46,223 nt of DNA from Candidatus Sulfuritelmatomonas gaucii (GCA_900290245.1 OKRB01000150.1:1-46223), one strand, 5' to 3'; numbered from the stretch's first letter, positions 26,940-35,576 are shown. Program-made: numbers and translations. The notes: generated from the letters alone by a model not told the origin.

Positions 26940-27323
26940 ATGAACAGTATCAAGTTTCTTGCGCTAGCAGCTGCTGCCGCATTTGCCATAGCGCCTGGCA
27001 CTCCCAAGGCAGCGGCTCAGGTCACTGTCGATATCGGAGTCGCTCCCGATTGCCCCTACGGTTACTATGACTACGCTCCGTATAACTGCGTTCCCGACGG
27101 CTACTACGGTTCGGAATGGTTCAACGCCGGCGTCTTCGTTGGCGCTGGTCCGTGGTTTCATGGGTCCAACGACTTTCAGGGTAAGGTCGACAACACCTTC
27201 GATCCACAGCACGGTTACAGCGGTTCATTGCCCAAGGTTGGCGATAAGCGCGCAGCGCAGCGGAGATCCCCTGAGCAATTCAACGGAAATGAAGTGCGCG
27301 ATGGGCGCGGCAACAAAAAGTGA
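26940..27323 (+). CDS. Small secreted Tyr/Gly-rich protein
   Basis: GAGGAG (26929-26934) selects the ATG at 26940 (127 aa). A signal peptide with an Ala-rich core (FLALAAAAAFAIAPGTPKAAA) is followed by a Tyr/Pro-rich region (CPYGYYDYAPYNCVPDGYYG) with two Cys, then a polar, charged tail. Short exported proteins of this YYDYAPY type recur in Acidobacteria. The function is unknown; a periplasmic stress or envelope role is a guess from the neighbouring CsbD gene. Confidence 0.7.
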   Translation: MNSIKFLALAAAAAFAIAPGTPKAAAQVTVDIGVAPDCPYGYYDYAPYNCVPDGYYGSEWFNAGVFVGAGPWFHGSNDFQGKVDNTFDPQHGYSGSLPKVGDKRAAQRRSPEQFNGNEVRDGRGNKK

Positions 27324-27552
27324 AGAAAACCAAGGCGCCATTGCGCAAGACAAACTAATCCCAACCCGTACGAAGGGTCCAACGACCGAGATGTCCAGAT
27401 GAGCGTTCGGGGCGCCAATCCACTCTATGGGGTCGAGCACCTGACGCGTTCTTTAACAGAAAATACGCTGCATGATCTTTGATCTAGGCACTGAAAATGT
27501 ATTTTGGTGCCTTCGTCGAAGCCGTACGAGTTAAACCCACGGAGGTGGGCCA

Positions 27553-27762
27553 ATGAATAGAAATCGAGTGAGCGGCACGTTCGACGAAGTGGTGGGAAGT
27601 GCCAAGCGAAAGGCGGGCCAGTGGACCGGCAATACGCCGCTGCAGGTGAAGGGCATTGCGCAGCAGATAAAGGGAAAAATTGAAAATACTCTGGGCAAGG
27701 CCAAAGATGCGGTCCATGGAGCCAACCGGGGAACCAAGGCGCAAAACGGCGCACGCACGTAA
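27553..27762 (+). CDS. CsbD-like stress protein, 69 aa
   Basis: GGAGGTG stands just before the ATG. The sequence has the CsbD pattern: SGTFDEVVGSAKRKAGQWTG, then KGIAQQIKGKIENTLGKAKD. CsbD-like proteins are small, soluble, highly charged and usually induced by general stress (sigma-B in Bacillus); the molecular role is unknown. The ~230 bp upstream has no gene and should hold its promoter. A short imperfect hairpin (27778-27790, GTCGA/TCGAC) follows the gene. Confidence 0.9.
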   Translation: MNRNRVSGTFDEVVGSAKRKAGQWTGNTPLQVKGIAQQIKGKIENTLGKAKDAVHGANRGTKAQNGART

Positions 27763-27973
27763 GTAGAGTTACTCTTAGTCGAAAGTCGACTCAAGTTAGC
27801 GCGCGTTAATATCCAGCCACGAGAATTGCTGGATCTGGCGGGGTTGCAATGTAAAGCTTGCGATGTGCATGCCCAGGTTTTTCCTGGCCTGAATGGAAAT
27901 AAGCTCGGCGGCATTGAATCGCCCAACAATCGGCACCTTGCACCAACAATTGCCGCTCGCCCTCCTTGCGCCA

Positions 27974-29164
27974 CTACGGTTTTTGAGTTGTCGCGGCTGT
28001 TACCTGGACTGGCCGGTCGGCCTCGGTTGTGGATGAACTAACCGCCGGCGCCGGCTTCTCGACCGGAATCTCGGTTCCTGCTGGATAAATGAGAATCTGG
28101 ATCGAACCCCAATCTGCCTCGAGGTTGGCGCCCGTCTGCTTGCCCATCCCCAATGTTCTGAGCTGGCTGTCATCAAACCCAAAGTTCTCGACCAGATACT
28201 CGCGGATAACCATCGCCCTGGCCTCGGTAAGGACGAGATCCTTCTCGGTATCGCCATCCATGCCAGTGGAGACTACCACGACCGCAACTCCGAATTGAGT
28301 CTGTGCCAGGAAGTCGCCAGCGCCTTTGAGAGTTTTCTGGTCCTTCATCTTGGCCGAATCGCGGCCATCGAAGAGTTGCCTGGCAGCATAGATAAATGTT
28401 TTCTCAGGCGTAGCCTGCGGGAGCCCGCTGATCCTGTTTGCGGCCAAATCGGCGGAGTCTTCGTATCCGCGCTTCTTGAAATACCCGCTCAAGAAGAAGT
28501 TGTGTTTCAAGGCCTCCATATTCTCCTGGAAGTCCGTTACGCCAGTCTGCGCCTGGAGCATCGTGTCATGGAGTGTGGCCGTAGTCTGTTCCAGGTTGTC
28601 ATAGAGCTGCTTGTCGTTTACCAGCGCTCCCACGGTTCCCTGTCCCGCATCGATCTTGGCGCTCACCGAATTGAGATGTGCCGTGGCCAGCGTCGCGTTT
28701 TGGATAGCCTGTTGACTGCTATCCAAAATGCCGCTCGTCTTCTTGAACAAATCCGCCATCAGGAGCGGCGGCTCGCTTTGGATGGTCTCGCCATCTATCA
28801 CTTCGGCTTGTCCTGCAGATCCGAACGAAATAGCCACGAACTGATTGCCCAATACCCCCTCGGTCTCGATCGAGGCTACAGAGTCACGCTTGATAATCTC
28901 CTGCGTGGACTTGCCAAGATCCATGACGACCGTGACCTTATCGCCGGGTTTGTGAGGCAGCGCGATGCTACGCACGGTTCCGCTGTGAACTCCGCCCACC
29001 TGCACGTCAGCTCCCACAGCCAGGCCCGCAACATTATCGAATTGCGTCTTGAGTTGGTAGGTGGAGCGAAACAGATACTCCTTACTCCCGATAATGAAGA
29101 CCCCGGCAGCCAGAACCGCCAGCGTCGCAACGATAAATGCGCCTAACCTTGCCACTCTCGACAT
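27974..29164 (-). CDS. MCE/MlaD-family lipid-binding protein with OmpA-like C-terminus
   Basis: The 396 residues start with a single N-terminal membrane anchor (RLGAFIVATLAVLAAGVFII). An MCE domain follows (about 40-115; YQLKTQFDNVAGLAVGADVQ, VGGVHSGTV, then EGVLGNQFVAISFG). Next are an amphipathic helical stretch with YDNLEQTTATLHDTM and a C-terminal OmpA-like domain (LTEARAMVIREYLVENFGFD, GMGKQ). MCE proteins form rings that hold lipids moved across the periplasm by Mla-type ABC transporters. The gene directly downstream of a (truncated) Mla-type ATPase gene supports this. An OmpA-like tail would let it contact peptidoglycan. Confidence 0.88.
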   Translation of the reverse strand: MSRVARLGAFIVATLAVLAAGVFIIGSKEYLFRSTYQLKTQFDNVAGLAVGADVQVGGVHSGTVRSIALPHKPGDKVTVVMDLGKSTQEIIKRDSVASIETEGVLGNQFVAISFGSAGQAEVIDGETIQSEPPLLMADLFKKTSGILDSSQQAIQNATLATAHLNSVSAKIDAGQGTVGALVNDKQLYDNLEQTTATLHDTMLQAQTGVTDFQENMEALKHNFFLSGYFKKRGYEDSADLAANRISGLPQATPEKTFIYAARQLFDGRDSAKMKDQKTLKGAGDFLAQTQFGVAVVVVSTGMDGDTEKDLVLTEARAMVIREYLVENFGFDDSQLRTLGMGKQTGANLEADWGSIQILIYPAGTEIPVEKPAPAVSSSTTEADRPVQVTAATTQKP

Positions 29165-29172
29165 ACGTCCTC

Positions 29173-29562
29173 CTACGATTGCTGTAGAAATTCCTTCACA
29201 AAACCGATGTCGCTCTGCTGAAGGCCTTCAAACGTGCCCTCGATCACTACTTTGCCCTCATTCAGCAGAGCGAGACTATTGGCAATCGTCCTGGCACTAT
29301 GCAGATCGTGCGTCACCACGATGGAGGCCATTCGGCGCTCCCTTTGGAGCTTGAGAATCAACCCGTCTATTTCTCCTGAACTGATCGGGTCGAGACCGGC
29401 TGTAGGCTCGTCGAGCAGCAGAATCTCCGGATCCAATGCCAGCGCACGCGCCAGGCCCACGCGCTTTTGCATGCCGCCTGAAATATCGGAAGGCATCTTC
29501 TCGAGATCGCCCTCCATGCCCACCTCGGCCAGCAGTTTCCTTACCCGGTCGGACGTCGCCAA
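29173..29562 (-). pseudogene. Mla-type ABC transporter ATPase, 5'-deleted
   Basis: Only the second half of an ATPase is present: signature SGGMQKRVGLARAL, Walker B EILLLDEPTAGLDP, and H-loop VVTHD. The N-terminal ~110 residues with Walker A (GxxGxGKS) and Q-loop are missing. The frame continues upstream (RLPAGRLATSD) only to a TAG at about 29599, which is the stop codon of the preceding small gene in the same frame. The break is therefore at the end of that gene. No permease (MlaE) gene is nearby. The assigned TTG start gives a protein that cannot bind ATP normally; I treat it as a pseudogene left beside an intact MCE gene. Confidence 0.8.
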
Positions 29563-29598
29563 TCTTCCGGCAGGGAGCCGAACTTGCAGCAGATCGCT

Positions 29599-29757
29599 CT
29601 ATCGGAACGCTCCCAGCAAGTAACACACCAGCACGATTACAAGCACCGTACCAAGCCCTATTCCTGCGCCTCCGCCCACGCCCCACCTGTTGTAGCCGAA
29701 GTATCCTCCGCCCCCGCCGAAAACGAGCAGCAGAACAATAATGAGAATGATCACCAT
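29599..29757 (-). CDS. DUF3309-like small membrane protein, 52 aa
   Basis: ATG at 29757 behind AAGGGG. The peptide is hydrophobic and Gly-rich: MVIILIIVLLLVFGGGGGYF, then GTVLVIVLVCYLLGAF, i.e. two membrane helices around a Gly/Tyr/Trp loop (GYNRWGVGGG). This is the layout of DUF3309-type peptides found in many soil bacteria. Function unknown. A longer in-frame start exists at 29832 but adds a polar, unlikely leader. Its stop is followed at once, in frame, by the ATPase remnant. Confidence 0.7.
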   Translation of the reverse strand: MVIILIIVLLLVFGGGGGYFGYNRWGVGGGAGIGLGTVLVIVLVCYLLGAFR

Positions 29758-29852
29758 CTTGCATCCCCTTGCTCCGGGCATCCCCGGGTTTTGGCTTTCG
29801 TTGGATTGCGCCGAGATTCTCTCGCCTGGCAATTCACCAATGAGTGTGTGGA

Positions 29853-30053
29853 CTAAGCCTGCATGGATTGCGGCGCAGTCTGCGCGATCTCTTCCGTATG
29901 CTTTACGGCTTCCACGGAGTATTCCAAAGCCTTCCTGGCAAGCTCTTGGGCAGATGCGTGATCGCCGGTACTATGCTCATGGGCGGCGGCTTCGTGTGCG
30001 TAGGCCGCCTTCGTGTGGAGCTCCACCAGCTGTGAATCCTTGCTTCCTGTCAT
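29853..30053 (-). CDS. Small Ala/His-rich helical protein, 66 aa
   Basis: The sequence (SQLVELHTKAAYAHEAAAHE, then GDHASAQELARKALEYSVEA) predicts two amphipathic helices with many His and Ala, without a signal peptide or membrane helix. It resembles small acidobacterial proteins of unknown function found near stress genes. Its neighbours (CsbD, DUF3309, YtxH) suggest a stress-linked role. Confidence 0.65.
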   Translation of the reverse strand: MTGSKDSQLVELHTKAAYAHEAAAHEHSTGDHASAQELARKALEYSVEAVKHTEEIAQTAPQSMQA

Positions 30054-30452
30054 GCCTTCTCCTGATTTTCGCGGGATCCTGTGACTCTTCCATCAGGAGT
30101 TTTCTACGCTGGACTCGAAAAAACTGAGCAATTTGATACACATCCAACGCCGGCGCTGTGCCGCCAAGAATGCAGCGCGGCAACCTTTTGACCTGCGCGC
30201 CGCGATGGGTTGTCCGGGTGCTTCGAAATGTGGGTTCGGAGTTGTCCGCAGTGTGTCGATGTCCCCTCGCCTCGATCGAAGTGAAATTACTGGAGCGGGT
30301 CGAATACGGTCCGTCGTACGGGAAGCTTTTTGTTTGCCCTTCTTTGTCCGGTAGATACCCCAAAAACGTGACACGTCCTTCTTGCAGGGGTTGAGAGTTC
30401 TTGTGCCATTGGTTCTCAATCTGCAATCAAGGACGTGTCTGCGGTTAGCGCC
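30054..30452. other. Non-coding gap, 0.4 kb
   Basis: ORFs on both strands cover this stretch but are mutually exclusive and have no family features. The left edge contains the promoter region of the 66-aa gene (minus). Nothing else is visible. Confidence 0.4.
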
Positions 30453-31301
30453 CTATCGCTCGGCAATTACCCTGGGTGTCGGCGCACCCTTCGGAGAAGA
30501 AAGATATCCTGTCACCGTATTCCTGGCGCTCACGTTGTTGACCACAATCTCAAACAACACGGGATCCTTGCCGCTGTAGAACTGAAGCGGCTCGTTCAGG
30601 CTCTTGTCCTTCTTCTCATACACCTTGTCGTCGGAAAAGACGGCGAGTGTGTACCTGCTCCTCTTCGAGTCGGCTCTCTTCAGCTCCAGGCTCACTGTTC
30701 CGACCTGCTGCTTCAGCCCCTTCACCAGCGTGAACTGGTAGTAGTCCCGGTCGCCCTTGTGCTTTAGAATCTCCAACTCGTCGTTATTACGCGCAATCAG
30801 GACGCTGTGGCCATTCAAATCCCCTTTCATCGACGTCAACTGGTTGTTGGTCTCGGCCAGGTCGCTCCGCGTCTTGGCCACATCGGCCTTGACACCACCG
30901 ACATCCGTCTTGACGTCGGTCACAGCGCTGGAAACTGCGCTCACTTGCCCCTCCGTCTCCTGCTGCGCCGTTGCCAACTGCGCTGTCTTTTGCTCCCCGC
31001 GAACCTCACGGACCTGTAGCGCCGCCGCGCGCGCATCCAGTTGTTGCTGCGTCACGCCAAGCGAGTTCTTCAACTCGTCCGTGGTCACATTCAGCCGCGC
31101 ATTAGTATCCTGCAGCGCTGCAGCCAGCTTGGTGTTCTGTGCTGCCGCATCCGTCAAAGCCCGCTGCTGAGCAGCCACTTTGTTGCTCAGCGTGTAGCTC
31201 CACACAATCCCGCCTATCCCCAAAAGCAACGCCACTGCAATCGCCGCCAACAGTGCGCCGGAATATGTTCTGGGAGTTCTTTCAACCATTTCATCTTCCA
31301 T
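30453..31301 (-). CDS. Single-pass membrane protein with long coiled coil, 282 aa
   Basis: A purine-rich GGAAGGAAGG just upstream favours the ATG at 31301 over one six codons earlier. An N-terminal cytoplasmic tail, one membrane helix (GALLAAIAVALLLGIGGIVW) and about 130 residues of heptad-like coiled coil follow (DAAAQNTKLAAALQDTNARL, TDVGGVKADVAKTRSDLAET). The C-terminal ~90 residues form a compact domain (YYQFTLVKGLKQQVGTVSLE, LQFYSGKDPVLFEIVVNNVS). No enzyme motif. I know similar proteins only as hypothetical in Acidobacteria. A structural or scaffold role in the envelope is inferred. Confidence 0.75.
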   Translation of the reverse strand: MEDEMVERTPRTYSGALLAAIAVALLLGIGGIVWSYTLSNKVAAQQRALTDAAAQNTKLAAALQDTNARLNVTTDELKNSLGVTQQQLDARAAALQVREVRGEQKTAQLATAQQETEGQVSAVSSAVTDVKTDVGGVKADVAKTRSDLAETNNQLTSMKGDLNGHSVLIARNNDELEILKHKGDRDYYQFTLVKGLKQQVGTVSLELKRADSKRSRYTLAVFSDDKVYEKKDKSLNEPLQFYSGKDPVLFEIVVNNVSARNTVTGYLSSPKGAPTPRVIAER

Positions 31302-31719
31302 GTGTTTCCTTCCTTCCATTCCTTTCGCTCACCGTACGGCAACTCATTGCCCATGTCTGCGCTATAAAGCTCACTTGACCGCATTCGCCTGGACCACTCA
31401 GACGCCGGGACACCGGTCGCGGCAGGCCCGGACCGAACAGACGGGACTCAGTTCGCCACAACATGATGGGAAAAAACATAAACAGGAAATGAGCGCCCGT
31501 AACCCCCGAATTGCCGGCAACCCGGGAACGAGCCCGTCCTCGGACACTGCGGCGTATATCAGTGCTAATCCCACACCGCATGAGCGGCAGGTGGGAAATA
31601 CCGCATCGCTTGCCTGGCGGCGTCTGCGGTCCGAGCCCCGGTTGGCTCCGTATAGGCTCGAGACCGACTCAACGTTTGCCGATGGCTAGCCAGCGGTGCT
31701 CCGGTGCGGTGACTCCGTT
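31302..31719. other. Non-coding gap, 0.4 kb
   Basis: This holds the promoter region of the coiled-coil protein (minus) and the 3' flank of the YtxH gene. Short ORFs here look like chance frames. No clear terminator or repeat is seen. Confidence 0.4.
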
Positions 31720-32049
31720 TTACTCGCTACTTGACTTCGCCGTCCGATATGCCTCGCGGCCAGCCTCGACCGCTGCGGTTACCCGGTTTGATTGGTCGTC
31801 CACGAGGCTCCTGCCACGCTCCACATAATTACCGACCTGCTCCTTGCCCTTGTCCACCAGCGTACCTACCTGCTCGACGGCCTGCTTTGTACGAGTGCGC
31901 AAGTACTCCGTTCCCTCGCGAGCACCATGAGCAATGTCCTCTCTGGTTTCGCGACCACTCTTGGGGGCACAAAGAATCCCCACCAGTGCACCGATGCCGA
32001 GTCCCGCCAGCAGCCATACCAAACCTTGTCCCTTGCTATCCTCAGCCAT
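31720..32049 (-). CDS. YtxH-domain stress protein, 109 aa
   Basis: One N-terminal membrane helix (GLVWLLAGLGIGALVGILCA) is followed by the YtxH hallmark APKSGRETREDI and a long amphipathic helix (GTEYLRTRTKQAVEQVGTLV, then repeats of V-E-R-G-R). The family is general-stress-related with no known activity. AAGGAG precedes the ATG. It fits with CsbD and the other small stress genes in this stretch. Confidence 0.88.
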   Translation of the reverse strand: MAEDSKGQGLVWLLAGLGIGALVGILCAPKSGRETREDIAHGAREGTEYLRTRTKQAVEQVGTLVDKGKEQVGNYVERGRSLVDDQSNRVTAAVEAGREAYRTAKSSSE

Positions 32050-32365
32050 GATGAAGCATCTCCTTTCGCCCAGTTCCTAGAAAGCCAAAACGTGCCAGAT
32101 TCCACGACACGCAGCAAATTACCAGCAGTTTGTGCGGCCATTTCAGCGGTCCGGCGAATGGTCTCGCCGGGAAGAATCCGCGCCAAATCCCATCGCATTG
32201 GACGCAGATTCAGAAGCGGTCGTTGCAACGCCGGTCCTAAACCTCCTGCGCACCTTTCCTACCGACGTACGAATATGCCCACGACAGTTATGGCCAGCTT
32301 GCGACGCTGATCGAGGCAGAACTCCCAGATCGCTCTGGTTGCCGGTGGCTCATTTGAGGCCTAAA
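32050..32365. other. Non-coding gap
   Basis: The stretch lies between the YtxH gene and the repeat ORF, both on the minus strand. No family-like ORF is seen. It should contain the YtxH promoter. Confidence 0.35.
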
Positions 32366-32599
32366 TCACCAAATGCTCAAGCCCCTGCATCGGGGGTCTT
32401 CCACCTCAATCGCCACGATCTTGCACCGAGGGTCATCCATCTCGACGGCTACGCCCTGGAGCAGTACGCCCTGAAGCGGACCCTTGCACCGGGGGTCTTC
32501 CATCTCAATTACCACGCCTCTGAGGATGCCAATGCACCGAGGGTCTTCCATCTCAATCGCCGCGATCCTGCACCGAGGGTCTTCCATCTCAATCACCAC
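32366..32599 (-). CDS. Cys-containing repeat peptide (5 x [I/V]-E-[M/V]-[E/D]-D-P-R-C), 77 aa
   Basis: GTG start at 32599, four bases after the TGA of the Crp/Fnr gene, so both are probably on one mRNA. Five copies of a motif like VIEMEDPRCR are separated by spacers of varied length, all keeping frame (distances 36, 48, 63 and 36 nt). Changes between copies are conservative (I/V, E/D, M/V, R/K), and every copy keeps D-P-R-C. The peptide has five Cys, no signal peptide and no membrane segment. I recognise no family. Options: a metal- or redox-binding peptide, a multi-core precursor peptide, or a DNA repeat that happens to be open. In the opposite frames the repeats read FHLN, which looks like a shadow. 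Confidence 0.45.
   Translation of the reverse strand: MVIEMEDPRCRIAAIEMEDPRCIGILRGVVIEMEDPRCKGPLQGVLLQGVAVEMDDPRCKIVAIEVEDPRCRGLSIW
32387..32596 (-). repeat. Five degenerate ~27-bp direct repeats
   Basis: Copies lie at 32387-32414, 32423-32449, 32486-32512, 32534-32560 and 32570-32596. They share the core GAGATGGAAGACCCTCGGTG (minus strand) with a few changes. Spacers are 9-36 bp and not regular, so this is not a CRISPR array. The repeats build the Cys-repeat ORF. Confidence 0.9.
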
Positions 32600-32603
32600 A
32601 CTC

Positions 32604-33416
32604 TCAGGCAGGCTCTTGCGCCCGATTGCTATGCCAGCGGGCTGGAGTCATGTTGGCGCGAGCTGCGCGAAGCGGGCTGTCCATTGTTGGCCGAACAGGC
32701 AAACTTTGTGCGTTGGAAAGAATGGGTGGCTTCTCGGAGTTGTGCTCGGGCAATTGATCGAGCAGGACCACGTTCAGTAGCGATTTGTGTACCTGGATGC
32801 GGCCGTTGTAGCTGATGAAACCGAGCTTGCGAAAACGGTTCATGAAGAAGCTGACGCGAGACCGCGTGGTGCCGATCATCTCCGCCAGGGTTTCCTGCGT
32901 AATGGGAGGAATGAAGGTTTCCGGTTCGCCTGGCTTGCCGAATTCCGCCATCAACAAAAGAATTCGCGCCAGGCGCTTTTCGCTGGAGTTGAAGAGCTGA
33001 TCGACAAGATCGGCCTGGGTGCGCATGCTGCGGGCGAGCAGAAACTTCATGAACAGGTCGGAGAACTCATGCTCCTCGTGCATTACGCGGATCATCTCCT
33101 CCCGACCAATCTTAAGCGCTATGCACGCGTCTACGGCGGTGGCCGAGGACAATCGCAGCCCAGCCACTGCCGCGAGAGACTCCTCTCCGACAAAATCGCC
33201 GGCGGAGAGAAGCGTGATTGTCGCCTCTTTGCCGTTTTGCGAAACGACGGTAAGCTTTGCTCGGCCGCTCTGTAGATAAAAGACGGAGTCTGCCGGATCT
33301 CCCTGGACAAAAAAAGTCTGGTTCGGCTTCACGTCGATAATTTTTCGACCTAGGCCGGCGTGCGCAAGAAAAGCCGCAGGGTCGAATGTGGAGTTGTTTT
33401 TATTGGTCATCAGCAT
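32604..33416 (-). CDS. Crp/Fnr-family transcription regulator, 270 aa
   Basis: GGAGG precedes the ATG at 33416. Residues ~20-130 form a cyclic-nucleotide-binding-like beta-roll (FFVQGDPADSVFYLQSGRAK, LLSAGDFVGEESLAA). Residues ~140-230 are the dimer helix and winged helix (QETLAEMIGTTRSRVSFFMN, with recognition helix TRSRVSFFMNRF). No Fnr-type N-terminal Cys cluster is seen, and the cNMP pocket Arg is not obvious, so the ligand is unknown. After LLNVVLLD a 35-residue tail follows that ends over the start of the repeat ORF. The two C-terminal remnants at 25.0 and 45.8 kb stop at LLNVVL-D, so the tail may be a later read-through extension. Confidence 0.9.
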   Translation of the reverse strand: MLMTNKNNSTFDPAAFLAHAGLGRKIIDVKPNQTFFVQGDPADSVFYLQSGRAKLTVVSQNGKEATITLLSAGDFVGEESLAAVAGLRLSSATAVDACIALKIGREEMIRVMHEEHEFSDLFMKFLLARSMRTQADLVDQLFNSSEKRLARILLLMAEFGKPGEPETFIPPITQETLAEMIGTTRSRVSFFMNRFRKLGFISYNGRIQVHKSLLNVVLLDQLPEHNSEKPPILSNAQSLPVRPTMDSPLRAARANMTPARWHSNRAQEPA

Positions 33417-34118
33417 GGAACCTCCTTCGAGGCGGCCCGGAAACGCGTTGCAGCTGCGATAGGCGGATCAAAGGCCAAGGAGAAAGTGCTTCAAAGAATA
33501 AGGACAGAGCATTCCGCGCAGCCCGACCGGCCACGCAGGTCCCGCGTCGCTACCTTGGGGGAGGGCCGCAACTCTCGACGCAGATTTCCCGTACTCGAGG
33601 CCTACTACACCAATGTCTGGAGCAGCATCGGCCTCGCTCAGAGTCGTTGTCTGTTCTGTTTTGCTCATCTTTGAGAGATTTCGCGGGCCCCCATTTGGGT
33701 CAGGGGAACTTCCTCAACGCGGGAGCGTCAGACTTCCGTTGTCGTTCAAAGGTGACTGAGCAATACTGCACAGTATTCTTTCCGTTGCAACTGCAATATT
33801 CTTACCCGGTGCCCACCCCCAATGCGGCGGCAGCGATGCCAGATCATACGGCTAAGTCCCCCGAAGGCAGCACCCCTTCTCACGCTGCCTCCGCACCTTG
33901 CTCTTCCGTTCTAACTGATTCGATTCAAGCCATTGTTCAGCGTGCAAAAAACGCACACTCATCCAAACTTGGTGGGAGCAGGTTCTGACGAAGATCAATA
34001 GCTTCGTTAGCCGCGTTCTCCAGCTCGGGTCGCCCGTGTGGGGTTCAGCAGTATGCGGATCATTCGGCACTCATGGCACACTCTGCCCTGCGCGATTTCG
34101 CGCATCGATCATTGCTGC
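33417..34118. other. 0.7 kb between MFS and Crp genes, no firm gene
   Basis: The right part of the Crp promoter region lies here. A minus-strand 66-codon ORF at 33468-33668 begins MSKTEQTTTLSEAD, faintly like the leader of double-glycine peptides, but it has no Gly-Gly site or ribosome site and is not called. A clean palindrome at 33762-33777 is listed separately. Confidence 0.4.
33762..33777. promoter_or_regulatory. Palindrome AATACTG-CA-CAGTATT
   Basis: Perfect 7-bp inverted repeat with a 2-bp centre, about 345 bp upstream of the Crp start. A related half (ACTGCAATATTCTT) occurs 10-25 bp to the right. This looks like a dimeric regulator's operator rather than a terminator. Target gene unclear. 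Confidence 0.35.
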
Positions 34119-35576
34119 TTATCCACCGGGATGGAAGATTTTTCCCTGATTCACCGTGTCGCCGTCACCCCGCTTGAGGCTGCGGAAGACGATCGTCGAG
34201 ACGATGGTAAGTCCTCCGAGAACAAAGAGCGACTTATGAATCCCGTGGATCATCGCGAGGGGATTGGAATTGGATGTACCCGGAATGAAAAACGCCGTGG
34301 TTAGTCCCGCAGCCGCAACACCAAAGCTGATCGACATCTGCTGCATGGTGCTCGCGATGGAACTCGCATCGCTGGTCTGTTCCTCGGTTGTATCCGCATA
34401 GACAAGCGTGTTCATACTCGTATATTGCAACGATGTAAAAGCCCCATAGAAAAACGCCAGCAGCACGATGACCCAAACGGGCGTGTGAAGCCCGATCATC
34501 GCAAACAGTGCGAGAAGAACGCCGAGGATCAGGGTATTGGAGATTAATACGCCACGATAACCGATAAGCCTCAGAAGCCGGGGCATGATCATCTTCATGC
34601 TCATAGCCGCTATTGCCTGGGGCATGATGAGCAGGCCTGACTGAATGGGTGTGAAGCCAAGACCAACCTGGTAAAGGAGTGGTAGGAGAAACGGCACGCC
34701 TCCAATTCCAAGACGAGTGAAAAAGCTGCCACTCACGGCGGCGCGGAATGTACGGATGTTGAACAGGCTCAGGTTCAGCAAAGGGAATGGAATGCTTTTC
34801 GCGTGGACTGCATAGCCAGCGAGCAACGCGAGAGAAAGTGCCAACAGTCCGGTCATCTCACGCACGCTCAGAGTGTGTTCTCCGAAGATCTCCAGCACAT
34901 ATGACAGCAAAGCAACTCCCGAGCCGAAGAGGATCAGTCCGACCACATCGAGCGGGTGCGTATGCTCTTCGCGGAAGTCGGGCAGGTGCAGATAGACGAG
35001 AACTAGGCCAGCCACGCCGATTGGAATATTCAGGAAAAAGATGAGCCGCCAGTGAAAATAGCCGACGATCAGGCCTCCGGCAATGGGTCCCAGCATGGGA
35101 GCGACAAGCGCTGGAATGGCAACAAAGCTCATGGTGCGCAAGAGCTCGGATTTATCGAATGATCTCACCAGGGTGAGCCGGCCAACGGGGACCATCATCG
35201 CTCCGCCGCAACCCTGCAGAACACGACAGGCGACGAGCAGATGAATGTTGCTCGATATGGCGCAAAGAAGCGATCCAAGTGTGAAGAGGCCGATTGCGGA
35301 TGCGAACACGCGGCGCGTTCCGAACCGGTCGGCCATCCAGCCACTGATGGGAATGAAGACGGCAAGGCTTAACGTGTAGCTTGCCAATACGGCCTTCATG
35401 CTGAGGGGTACGACGTGGAGGGCCTCTGAAATGGCGGGGACAGCTGTGTTCAGAATCGTCGTGTCCAGAGACTCCATAAAGAACGCAACCGCAACCAGCC
35501 ACGGCAAGAGACGCTTGCTGGCAGCAGACAACTGAGACGGAGACGCAGAATCGATCAGGGAGTCCGGTGGATTCAT
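34119..35576 (-). CDS. DHA2-family MFS drug/metabolite efflux transporter
   Basis: About 485 residues with 14 hydrophobic segments. Family signs: FFMESLDTTILNTAVPAISE in helix 1 (motif D1 LDxTxVNxALP-like), the loop 2-3 motif GWMADRFGTRRVF, and ACRVLQGCGGAMMVPVGRLT. It sits in the inner membrane as a proton-driven exporter; the substrate is unknown. The ATG at 35576 is preferred. Upstream in-frame codons to 35699 lie on the antisense of a group II intron reverse-transcriptase remnant and are not transporter sequence. No partner membrane-fusion gene is present. Confidence 0.88.
   Translation of the reverse strand: MNPPDSLIDSASPSQLSAASKRLLPWLVAVAFFMESLDTTILNTAVPAISEALHVVPLSMKAVLASYTLSLAVFIPISGWMADRFGTRRVFASAIGLFTLGSLLCAISSNIHLLVACRVLQGCGGAMMVPVGRLTLVRSFDKSELLRTMSFVAIPALVAPMLGPIAGGLIVGYFHWRLIFFLNIPIGVAGLVLVYLHLPDFREEHTHPLDVVGLILFGSGVALLSYVLEIFGEHTLSVREMTGLLALSLALLAGYAVHAKSIPFPLLNLSLFNIRTFRAAVSGSFFTRLGIGGVPFLLPLLYQVGLGFTPIQSGLLIMPQAIAAMSMKMIMPRLLRLIGYRGVLISNTLILGVLLALFAMIGLHTPVWVIVLLAFFYGAFTSLQYTSMNTLVYADTTEEQTSDASSIASTMQQMSISFGVAAAGLTTAFFIPGTSNSNPLAMIHGIHKSLFVLGGLTIVSTIVFRSLKRGDGDTVNQGKIFHPGG

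Noticed and set aside
32387..32596. CRISPR-like array
   Set aside because: Only five degenerate copies, spacers of 9-36 bp, no cas genes, and all copies fit one reading frame.
33468..33668. Double-glycine leader peptide (MSKTEQTTTLSEAD...)
   Set aside because: No Gly-Gly site, no ribosome site, no processing transporter nearby; similarity limited to a few residues.
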